Shown: in pieces, positions 34,794-44,832 of the stretch | How the letters are laid out: each line of letters starts with the position of its first letter | Numbering within the stretch: the stretch's first letter is position 1 | NCBI GenBank assembly: GCA_943370215.1 | Contig: CALRQC020000022.1 | Coordinates: 1 to 64,000, forward strand | Direction of reading: 5' to 3' | Source: Niveispirillum sp943370215 | Lineage (GTDB): Bacteria; Pseudomonadota; Alphaproteobacteria; Azospirillales; Azospirillaceae | DNA length: 64,000 nucleotides | The notes under the pieces: generated by a model | Told to the model about the DNA's origin: nothing | Seen by the model: the letters and a program-made list of their open reading frames with translations, nothing else | Database searches by the model: none | Made by a program: the position numbers and the translations under genes

Positions 34794-36407
34794 TCAGGAG
34801 GCGGGGCCGAACCACATGCTGTCCAGTTTGCCCTCCGGCGTCACCAGCACCCACCAATCGCGCACGCCATTGGCATAGGTGGTCCGGTAGACATCCATGC
34901 CGCCTTCATCGACGCGCTTGAACTCCACCGATTTCAGATCGCCCAGCGGCAGCATCGCCGCCTGGATTTTCGGCAACAGGGAGATCACGGCATCGGCCTT
35001 GTCTCCCACCAGACTGTCGCGCTCAATCTTGCCGGCCTTGATCTGGGCGATATGGGCGCGCAGTGCGGCTTCGCTGCCGGGCAGGGGCTTGTTGGATTTG
35101 ACCCGTTCCGCCAGGGCCTGTTCCAACGCCTTGCCACGGGATTCGTCAATGCGCGGCGCCGGCAATTCATGCCCGTTCTGGTGCAGCACGATGCCGGTTA
35201 CCGCACCTTGGCCATCCACCTGGAAACTGCCCTGGAGCGGGAGATCGCGGGAGAAAAACTTGGTGGGGCTTTCCGGATAGAAGGCCATGGCCTTCTGGCC
35301 GATGACATGGGCCAGCAGATGATCCCCCTCGCGATAAACCTTCAGCGGATGATTAGCCGTGAAGGGGGCCTCGTAATAGCCGGCAAACTTGTCCATGGCG
35401 TCCGGGGCCAGGGTGATCGCGGTGCGCGGCTTGGCCTGCTCGGCCATCCGGGCCGCCACGGCCGGGTCGATCTTGTCCGTGCCGGTGGCACCGGCACTGA
35501 TGACGGTGGCCGGCGTCAGCAGGGCCAGCACCAGCGCCCAGCGGCGGGCATTCATCCGCAGCGGCAGGCTGCCCCCCTGCAGGATACGGTCGACGCGGGC
35601 GGCGACGGTCGCGGGCCGCGCCATGGCCAGGCCAGCGGGAAGGCGGCGGGCCTTTGCGGCCATGGCCACCAGGATTTCGGCATAGGTCAAGTGATCCTCC
35701 ATCTGTTCAAGGGCGGCTGTGTCGCTATTGGCCTCGGCCAACATCGCCAGCCTGTTGTCGAGCCACCAGGCAGCCGGGGAAAACCAGAACAGGGCCCGGT
35801 ACAGGGTAGCCAGAAACAGCGTGTAGTAATCCCGGCGTTCAATATGGGACGCCTCATGTGCCAGCACGGCCTGGCGGGTGGCCACGCTCCAACGGTTGAA
35901 ATCCGGTGGCAGCAGGATGGTGCCGGCGATGGTCAGCGGCACGGTGACATCATGGCTGACCCTGATATCGCGGCCTGCCGTCCAGCCCGCGCGCAACCGC
36001 CGCGCCCTGGCCCGTAGCCGCAAGCTGAGAAGGGTGCCAAGCCCAAGCCGGAACAACAGGGTGGCCGCAACCAGCCAATAGATCCCCAGTAGGATATCCG
36101 CAGAGCCGATGCTGACGGGGACGGTTCCCGTCTCCGTCAGCATCGTCCGTGCCGCCGGTTCGGCCATCGTGACCAGTTCCGTTGCCGGCTGCAGCCAGAA
36201 CCGGATGCCATCCAGCGGCACGGTCAGTGGTGCCGTCGGTGTCAGATGCATCAGCAGTGGCATGGCCAGCGACAGGGCCAGCACACCGACCCAGACCGCC
36301 ATCTGGGTAAAAGGGTTGGTGACACGCAGCAGGCGCAGGGCCAGCCACGCCATCCCGATCAGGGCGGCCGAGCGCAAGGCCGCCTCCGCCAACAGTGCCA
36401 GCATCAT
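34794..36407 (-). CDS. M56 (BlaR1-like) membrane peptidase with DUF3471-like domain
   Basis: A 537-residue BlaR1/MecR1-type sensor. The N-terminal half has several membrane segments and an M56 zinc peptidase motif HEASH at residues 184-188, followed by NRLAMLAEANSDTAALEQM (third-ligand region). A further membrane segment lies near residue 305. The C-terminal part is not a penicillin-binding sensor domain. Instead, from about residue 340, GYYEAP to GIVLHQNGHELPAPRI matches the DUF3471 pattern usually fused to serine hydrolases. A second conserved tail (SVEFKRVDEGGMDVYRTTYANG) follows. Its start overlaps the blaI stop, so the pair is coupled. On signal it would cleave the BlaI-type repressor; the signal is unlikely to be a beta-lactam. 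Confidence 0.88.
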   Translation of the reverse strand: MMLALLAEAALRSAALIGMAWLALRLLRVTNPFTQMAVWVGVLALSLAMPLLMHLTPTAPLTVPLDGIRFWLQPATELVTMAEPAARTMLTETGTVPVSIGSADILLGIYWLVAATLLFRLGLGTLLSLRLRARARRLRAGWTAGRDIRVSHDVTVPLTIAGTILLPPDFNRWSVATRQAVLAHEASHIERRDYYTLFLATLYRALFWFSPAAWWLDNRLAMLAEANSDTAALEQMEDHLTYAEILVAMAAKARRLPAGLAMARPATVAARVDRILQGGSLPLRMNARRWALVLALLTPATVISAGATGTDKIDPAVAARMAEQAKPRTAITLAPDAMDKFAGYYEAPFTANHPLKVYREGDHLLAHVIGQKAMAFYPESPTKFFSRDLPLQGSFQVDGQGAVTGIVLHQNGHELPAPRIDESRGKALEQALAERVKSNKPLPGSEAALRAHIAQIKAGKIERDSLVGDKADAVISLLPKIQAAMLPLGDLKSVEFKRVDEGGMDVYRTTYANGVRDWWVLVTPEGKLDSMWFGPAS

Positions 36408-36802
36408 TTCCCCCGTTTGCGGGCCTGTTCGATTTTCTCGGCCAGGGCTTGCAGTTGTTCCGGCGTCAGCATGTCGGTTTCGACCATGCTGACGACGACA
36501 TCTTCGGCCGATCCACCGCAAAACCAGTCGACGATGCGCTTCACGGCGCGGGCCGCCACCCGGTCACGCCCCTGTGCTGCCTGATAGATGAAGGTCCGTC
36601 CTTCTACCTCATGGGTGAGATATCCTTTCTCCTCCAGCCGTTTCAGGACGGTGCGAACCGTGGATTCCTTCAACGGGCGGCTAAGCATCTCTCGCACCGC
36701 ATCAGCGTTGACCGGTCCACGTCGCCAGACCAGGTCCATGATCTCCCGTTCGAGATCGCCCAGGTCTGACGGATTGTGATCGTCTGTAGTGCTATCGTTC
36801 AT
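36404..36802 (-). CDS. BlaI/MecI/CopY family transcriptional repressor
   Basis: A 132-residue winged-helix repressor of the BlaI (penicillinase repressor) family. After an acidic N-terminus, residues 15-85 form the DNA-binding domain (LGDLEREIMDLVWRRGPVNADAVREML, then STVRTVLKRLEEKGYLTHEVEGRTFIYQ). The C-terminal half (VKRIVDWFCGGSAEDVVVSMVE) is the dimerisation region. It is followed at once by the M56 protease gene (overlap ATGATG), the usual two-gene sensor unit. A matching operator lies just before the ATG. Confidence 0.94.
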   Translation of the reverse strand: MNDSTTDDHNPSDLGDLEREIMDLVWRRGPVNADAVREMLSRPLKESTVRTVLKRLEEKGYLTHEVEGRTFIYQAAQGRDRVAARAVKRIVDWFCGGSAEDVVVSMVETDMLTPEQLQALAEKIEQARKRGK

Positions 36803-36821
36803 AGTGCTACAGTGTGTAGTA
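36787..36821 (-). promoter_or_regulatory. BlaI-type operator
   Basis: On the minus strand TACTACACACTGTAGCA (36805-36821) fits the BlaI/MecI dyad ACTACA-N-TGTAGT and ends 3 bases before the blaI start codon. A second half-site-rich stretch (ctgtagtgctat) lies at 36785-36796 inside the start of the gene. This placement predicts autorepression of the blaI-M56 operon, relieved when the M56 protease is activated. Confidence 0.8.
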
Positions 36822-36865
36822 TTTAAGGGGAGAGGTGGCAAGCGCCATCTCTGCCGGGGTGAAAA

Positions 36866-36904
36866 ACAAAAAGCCCGCCGCGGCGGGTGCCGGGCGGGCT
36901 TTTG
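36866..36904 (-). terminator. Rho-independent terminator after greA
   Basis: The arms agcccgccgcggcgggtgcc region and gggcgggct form a strong hairpin. Read on the minus strand it starts CAAAAGCCCGCCC and ends GGCGGGCTTTTTG, with a further T-run from gaaaaacaaaaa. It lies 37 bases past the greA stop. Confidence 0.88.
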
Positions 36905-36940
36905 CTGACTCCCCCGGTAAAGGGGTGCCTTTTGGGTACC

Positions 36941-37414
36941 TTACTTGAAGGCGATCCCCACAACCTCATAGCTCTTGGAGCCGCCGGGTGTGGTCACCTC
37001 GACATTGTCGCCAACAGACTTGCCGATCAGCGCGCGGGCCAAGGGGCTGGTGATGGAGATCAGGCCCTGCTTGATGTCGCTCTCATCCTGACCGACGACC
37101 TGATAGGTGACTTCCTCATCCGTATCTTCGTCCGCCAGGGTGATGGTCGCACCAAACTTCACGGCATTGCCGGAAAGTTTGGTTGGATCAATCACCTCGG
37201 CGCGGCTGATCTTGTCTTCCAGCTCCATCACCCGGCCTTCGATGAAGCTCTGCTTCTCGCGGGCCGCGTGATACTCAGCATTTTCCGACAGATCGCCATG
37301 CTCGCGGGCTTCGGCGATCGCCTTGATCACCGCTGGCCGCTCAACGCTCTTCAGATGCTTCAACTCATCCTGCAGCCGGTTATACCCCCGGGCCGTCATG
37401 GGAACCTTTTCCAT
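36941..37414 (-). CDS. greA: Transcription elongation factor GreA
   Basis: A 157-residue factor that binds the RNA polymerase secondary channel and stimulates cleavage of backtracked RNA. The N-terminal coiled coil is clear (MTARGYNRLQDELKHLKSVERPAVIKAIAEAREHGDLSENAEYHAAREKQ). It includes the tip acidic pair in GDLSENAEY. The C-terminal FKBP-like domain follows, with LISITSPLARALIGKSVGDNVEV. Length is standard. ATG 37414 is preceded by AAGG. It lies just downstream of carB with a terminator between them, the common alphaproteobacterial carB-greA order. Confidence 0.98.
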   Translation of the reverse strand: MEKVPMTARGYNRLQDELKHLKSVERPAVIKAIAEAREHGDLSENAEYHAAREKQSFIEGRVMELEDKISRAEVIDPTKLSGNAVKFGATITLADEDTDEEVTYQVVGQDESDIKQGLISITSPLARALIGKSVGDNVEVTTPGGSKSYEVVGIAFK

Positions 37415-37449
37415 CGTACCTTTTTCCCAAGAGATAGGTGACGCCGAAA

Positions 37450-37486
37450 TAAAAAACCCCAACGGTGCGACCATGGGGCCGCACCG
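37450..37486 (-). terminator. Rho-independent terminator after carB
   Basis: The inverted repeat cggtgcg (37463-37469)/cgcaccg (37480-37486) is followed on the minus strand by TTGGGGTTTTTTATTT. It lies 14 bases past the carB stop and before the greA ATG, so greA probably has its own promoter as well as read-through. Confidence 0.85.
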
Positions 37487-37499
37487 CAGACCAACCTTC

Positions 37500-40784
<3,285 letters not shown>

Positions 40785-41112
40785 GTTCAGTCGGACCGTC
40801 GTCTTACGGGCGGGAAGGGCGATATGGTCGCACGAAAACGCCCCTTGCACCCACTACAGGTGCGGGGGACGTCCGGCTGAGGCGCCTATATAGAGGGGTC
40901 GGGCCCATTGGGGAAGTGCCGAGCTTGGGGCGCTGGGATGCGTTGGGCGGGAGGCATGGGGCGGACTGTATCCAAAAAGGGAAAATGCACGCTACAGTAG
41001 GAAAATTTCTCACCGTCCTGGTTAACTGCGCGAAATCGGCTTTTGATTCCGGTGAAATCGCGTAAAATTAGATAGCTACGTATTCTTACTCCATCGCGGC
41101 GGAGGGGTCTGT
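40785..41112. other. Divergent intergenic region carB/PAS gene
   Basis: A 328-base gene-less stretch between divergent genes. A -10-like tatata lies at 40887-40892 and may serve carB on the minus strand. The right third (40975-41095) turns AT-rich and contains gaaaatttctcaccg, ggttaactgcg and aaattagatagctacgta, probably the PAS gene promoter. GGAGGGG at 41101-41107 is the ribosome site of the PAS gene. No RNA gene or long inverted repeat is seen. Confidence 0.55.
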
Positions 41113-42978
41113 TTGATCGAGTCCCTGACCGGAATCGCCGATCTTTTTTTAACCTTTCCCATCCCCGTGCTTGTGTTGCGCGATGAAGGTGGCCGCCTTG
41201 TCGTTGCCTTTGCCAATGATGCCTTCGGTGCCCTTGCCGGGCTGGATGCGGCGGGGATGGAGAATATGTCGGCCTCGCTGCTGCAGCGCGTGGAAGGGCA
41301 GCCCGACCCTGGCCCCGCCATCATGCGGGTGCTGCACCAGGGGACGGCGCTGGATATCGAGGTCGGGTTGATGCGTCGGGGCGGGCGGGTGCAACTGCGC
41401 CTGATCGGTCAGGGGCTGCGGACGGTCGACGATATGTCCATCTTTCTATGCATGGCCCGCGATAATGGGGAGTTCCACAAGTTGGCGCAGGCACGCGCCT
41501 CCTCCGAACTGATGTTGAGCGCGGTGATCGGCAATATCGACTTGCCCATGCTGATGCTGAGCGATGACGGGCGGATCGTACTGGTCAACCCGGCCCTGCT
41601 GCGCCTGATCGAACGCCCCATTGACGAAATCGCGGGTCGACATTTTTCCGTGCTGGTGCCGATTGACGATTGGCCCGCGCTATCGCCCCGCTTTCATGAA
41701 GCACTGCAAAGCGATGAGGAGAGCAGGCGTGCCCTGCGCCTGTTAACCGGGCGGGGCCGTACCATCCAGGTGGAGATTCAGGGCAAGCCTGTTCGCCAGA
41801 TCAGCGGCCGGCGTCTGCGTATGCTGACCTGCGCTTCGCTGGAGGACATGTTGCCCGGCCCGCGTGGTAGTCTGAGCGATCTGCCGGACCGGGCGGCCGC
41901 CGAACCGGCCCGTCCGCTGATCGCCGGTCGTCTGCAACTGATCGGGCTGGGGGATGTGCGCAGTGCCCTGGGTGAGCGCTGGGGGCAGGTGCGTGTGCAG
42001 GCCCTGGCCATCGCTGAAGGGGTGATCCGCCGCCATCTGGGGGCGGAGGATATGCTGGAACGCACGGCCGATGACGGCTTTGTCATTTTCTTCGGCGACT
42101 TGCCGGAGGCGGAGGCCTCCCAGCGCGCGCGCGAGATTGCCCAGCAAATCCGCAACCGGTTGCTGGGCAACAGCACCGCCTCCCTGGAGGCCCGGGTGGA
42201 GGGGTACGCCGCTGAGGTGGAGGTGGGGGAGGATGGCTTCGAAGGCAGTGGCATCGCCGATGTATTGCTGGCCAAGCTGGCGCAGCGGCGGGAAGAAAGC
42301 CGCCAGCAGGTTTCCCGCCTGTTGAAGAATGCCCTGCAAAAGGCGACGCTGGACCCGATTCAGGTAACCCAGCCGGAAGGCTATCCCGTTCCTTTCTTCA
42401 TCGCCGACCTGGCCCATCCCTGGCGGGATGATATCGCCAACGCCCTGATGTCCATCGCCGATGATCTGAATGTCAGCTTCGAGGCTGATCTGGTCACCCT
42501 CTCCGTTGCCATGGACTGGCACCGGCCCGGCAAGCGTGATGCCACGCTGATCATGCCAGTGCGGTTTGAGAACCTGATGCTGCCGCGCCTGCTGGACCGT
42601 TATGTGGAGGTGGCGCGCAACCTGCCGGTGGAACTGCGCCGGCAATTGATGTTCCATCTGGTGCAGATGCCGGCTGGTACCGCCGGATCGCGCATTTCCG
42701 GCATGGTGCAGACCTTGGGCCCGCATTGCAAAGGTATCGCCATTGAACTGAATGGTGTGGATCATGTGCTGGACCCGCTGGGCACCCGGGTTTCCGTTGT
42801 TTCCATCGATTATGAATTATTGGGCCCACTGGACGGGCCGGGCCGTGCACGGCTGCAACGGCTGTTGCGCACCTATCATCTGCGCAAGATGCGGCTTTTG
42901 ATCACGAAGGTGCCGCGGGAGGAGGATGCCTTCCGGCTGGCCAGCGACGGGGTGGATATGGTGGCGCTGGCGCGTTGA
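41113..42978 (+). CDS. PAS-domain protein with degenerate GGDEF-like domain
   Basis: A 621-residue cytoplasmic protein starting at TTG, which is well supported by GGAGGGG five bases upstream. Two PAS-like domains are visible: residues 10-120 (FPIPVLVLRDEGGRLVVAFANDAFGALAGL) and about 130-235 (NIDLPMLMLSDDGRIVLVNPALLRLIERP). A GGDEF-like region follows near 275-370 (IAEGVIRRHLGAEDMLERTADDGFVIFFGDLPEAEASQRARE), where the catalytic GGDEF is replaced by ADDGF, so cyclase activity is unlikely. The C-terminal 200 residues (FENLMLPRLLDRYVEVARNLP to RLLITKVPREEDAF) may be an EAL-like fold without the EAL catalytic motif. It probably acts as a sensor or scaffold. Confidence 0.78.
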   Translation: MIESLTGIADLFLTFPIPVLVLRDEGGRLVVAFANDAFGALAGLDAAGMENMSASLLQRVEGQPDPGPAIMRVLHQGTALDIEVGLMRRGGRVQLRLIGQGLRTVDDMSIFLCMARDNGEFHKLAQARASSELMLSAVIGNIDLPMLMLSDDGRIVLVNPALLRLIERPIDEIAGRHFSVLVPIDDWPALSPRFHEALQSDEESRRALRLLTGRGRTIQVEIQGKPVRQISGRRLRMLTCASLEDMLPGPRGSLSDLPDRAAAEPARPLIAGRLQLIGLGDVRSALGERWGQVRVQALAIAEGVIRRHLGAEDMLERTADDGFVIFFGDLPEAEASQRAREIAQQIRNRLLGNSTASLEARVEGYAAEVEVGEDGFEGSGIADVLLAKLAQRREESRQQVSRLLKNALQKATLDPIQVTQPEGYPVPFFIADLAHPWRDDIANALMSIADDLNVSFEADLVTLSVAMDWHRPGKRDATLIMPVRFENLMLPRLLDRYVEVARNLPVELRRQLMFHLVQMPAGTAGSRISGMVQTLGPHCKGIAIELNGVDHVLDPLGTRVSVVSIDYELLGPLDGPGRARLQRLLRTYHLRKMRLLITKVPREEDAFRLASDGVDMVALAR

Positions 42979-42991
42979 ATGCGCCCCTTGC

Positions 42992-43474
42992 TCAGGGGCG
43001 GATGAAATAGCGCCGGATGTCTTCCAACCGCGCGGTGAATACCTGGCAACGGTTGGTATCCTGATCCTTGAAGAAATAGACTTGGTCGGGGCTGCGCTTT
43101 TGCCCCGGATCGTGGATGTTGAAAGCAAGCGAGCCGAACCCGACCCCCATTGGCCGTTCCCCTGGCCCAAAGGCCCGGTAGCGCAGGTTGATCTGTTGCA
43201 CGAACAGGTTTCGCCGGCAAAGCTGGCTCAATTCCCGGCTGGGGGTCAGCAGCGTGGCCGAGGGCTTGTCGAAGGCAAAGACGATGCGCTGCTGATATTG
43301 CCAAGCCGGGCGCGGCGGGGCGATGGCCCCATCATGCCAGCTTTGCCAGGGTAATCGGCCCAGCGCGCCCTCCGGCTGGGGGCGTGGCCGTTGCTGATGT
43401 TCCGCCCACGCCGGCACGACGGCAAGCACCGCCAGCAACAGAAAGGCGGCAAAGGCGCGCAACAATGTTGGCAA
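42992..43474 (-). CDS. Secreted protein of unknown function
   Basis: A 160-residue protein with a clear signal peptide (MPTLLRAFAAFLLLAVLAVVPAWAEH, cleavage after AWA near residue 24). The mature part is basic, with an aromatic-rich segment QYQQRIVFAFDKPSATLL and two cysteines (LCRRN, TNRCQ) that could form a disulfide. The end DQVYFFKDQDTNRCQVFTARLEDIRRYF looks well folded. I do not recognise a family. It ends 13 bases from the convergent PAS gene and is separated from the PilZ-like gene upstream by 9 bases, suggesting an operon. Confidence 0.72.
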   Translation of the reverse strand: MPTLLRAFAAFLLLAVLAVVPAWAEHQQRPRPQPEGALGRLPWQSWHDGAIAPPRPAWQYQQRIVFAFDKPSATLLTPSRELSQLCRRNLFVQQINLRYRAFGPGERPMGVGFGSLAFNIHDPGQKRSPDQVYFFKDQDTNRCQVFTARLEDIRRYFIRP

Positions 43475-43483
43475 CAGCAGGCC

Positions 43484-43813
43484 TCAGCGGTTGATCATAT
43501 AGCGTGCCAGGAAGCGCGCCACCGCCTGTTTACTGGCATCGGGCAGATTGGTGAAGTTGATCTTCGCCGTCTTGCCATCCACCGATGCAACGGTGCCGGT
43601 GCCTTTCAGGGCCAGATTCTGTTTGGGATCTTTCAGTGAAAGATCAAAACTGACGCTCTGCCCCACTTTCAATTTCGTGCCGGTGACGGTCACACTGCTG
43701 ACGCCCAGGTTGGCTACGGACAATTGTTTGCCGTCAATATGAAGATGGGCCGTATAGTTCGGCACAGAAACTTTTTCGACGACAGTTACTTTGAGGAAGT
43801 CAAACATACCCAT
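43484..43813 (-). CDS. PilZ-like small protein
   Basis: A 109-residue beta-rich protein. VSVPNYTAHLHIDGKQLSVANLGVSSVTVTGTKLKVGQSVSFDLSL has the order of a PilZ domain: the NLGVSS turn lies where PilZ has D/NxSxxG, followed by strands. It ends AKINFTNLPDASKQAVARFLARY. The RxxxR motif needed for cyclic-di-GMP binding is not evident, so it may be a non-binding PilZ variant. The start is taken as ATG 43813; an internal ATG two codons later is possible. Confidence 0.66.
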   Translation of the reverse strand: MGMFDFLKVTVVEKVSVPNYTAHLHIDGKQLSVANLGVSSVTVTGTKLKVGQSVSFDLSLKDPKQNLALKGTGTVASVDGKTAKINFTNLPDASKQAVARFLARYMINR

Positions 43814-44000
43814 CGGCGATCTCCGCAGCCTGCAAGGCCAGCCTAAGACAATTCACGTTACCATGATACGTGACCATAGGGATGGGGTGCTACCGCGATA
43901 ACAGGCAATTGAAACATCTGGCGCCGGCTGGTGTTGCTGTAGGGGGACAGCCCATGCTGGCCCCATGATCGTGACGACCGCTGGAAGGGGATCAATCAAG

Positions 44001-44438
44001 ATGGCCGGCAGCACCAACGATATCGAACGGGAAATCGAGGAAGCACGCGCCGGTATGACCCGGGCAGCGGCGGAGATCGAGCGCCGGTTGCAACCGGAAA
44101 CGCTGGTGGATAGTGCGCTGGGCCTGTTCCAGCGCAATGGCCAGGCCCGTGCCATTGTCGATGAGGTGACCGATCTGGCCCTGCGCAACCCGGTGCCGGT
44201 GCTGATGATCGGGTTGGGTCTGGCCTGGCTGGCCCTGGATTTCAGCCGCCACCGCCCGCCCGCCCCCCGCCGCACCGCCCACACGGATCAGCCGGCCCCG
44301 CCAGCCGAGGCGGACGGTCCGGTGGCCCCCACCGCTGATACGATCCTGGGCCTGACGCCCAGCCATGAATCCGCCGCCATAGCCGCCCATGTGTTTGCCG
44401 ATGCGGGGATGGCGGGTGCAGAAGGGCGACGGTTGTAG
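44001..44438 (+). CDS. DUF3618 domain protein
   Basis: A 145-residue protein with the DUF3618 N-terminal pattern: DIEREIEEARAGMTRAAAEIERRLQPETLVDSALG at residues 7-41. A single membrane segment follows (RNPVPVLMIGLGLAWLALDF, near residues 66-85), then a Pro/Ala-rich tail. In many alphaproteobacteria such proteins sit beside a holin-like superfamily III protein and a YqjD-like membrane protein; here it is alone. GGAAGGGG lies upstream of the ATG at 44001. The function of the family is unknown. Confidence 0.85.
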   Translation: MAGSTNDIEREIEEARAGMTRAAAEIERRLQPETLVDSALGLFQRNGQARAIVDEVTDLALRNPVPVLMIGLGLAWLALDFSRHRPPAPRRTAHTDQPAPPAEADGPVAPTADTILGLTPSHESAAIAAHVFADAGMAGAEGRRL

Positions 44439-44468
44439 GGGGCCGTATTTTACACGTGTTGATTTTTA

Positions 44469-44645
44469 CTTTCACCGTCACCCCGGCTCAGGCTGGGGGC
44501 CAGATTGTACTGCTGTCGTGTCCGTCCGAAAGTGATCATACTTTTCAAAACCTCGCGATCTCACCCCCGTCATTCCCGCGAAGGCGGGAATCCATACAAC
44601 AGCGCGGATTTTGGATTTTTGCCTTCGCGGGAATGACGGTTAAGG
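44469..44645. repeat. REP/MITE-like inverted repeat element
   Basis: A perfect 19-bp inverted repeat, ccgtcattcccgcgaaggc at 44567-44585 and its complement at 44621-44639, encloses 35 bases. The left arm also forms its own hairpin attcccgc-gaag-gcgggaat. A related palindrome, ccccggctcaggctgggg, lies at 44480-44497. The core gtcattcccgcgaa-gcgggaat is the common proteobacterial dispersed repeat type, similar in kind to the Neisseria dRS3 core. It sits between the DUF3618 gene and the orphan gene. No transposase is encoded. Confidence 0.8.
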
Positions 44646-44832
44646 GGCTCGAAAAGCATAAGAAGCTTATCAACAAACATGGATGCAAAGCCACTTGGCG
44701 GTGCCGTCAGTGGGATGGTAACGCCGGCGCCCGGTTGGGCGATGGCGCTGGTTCATCCTGGCGGCTATTGTTCATTGCTGACGCAACCACCCCCTTTGCG
44801 CTACCCTGGCGGGAGAAGGGCAGGGGTGGGCT
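44646..44832 (+). other. Leader region of orphan gene
   Basis: Together with 44439-44645 this makes a 394-base stretch without a gene. The right part (44650-44700) is moderately AT-rich and may hold a promoter. AGGGCAGGGG just before the ATG at 44833 is a possible ribosome site. A short frame at 44679-44867 overlaps the start of the next gene and has no support. Confidence 0.45.
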
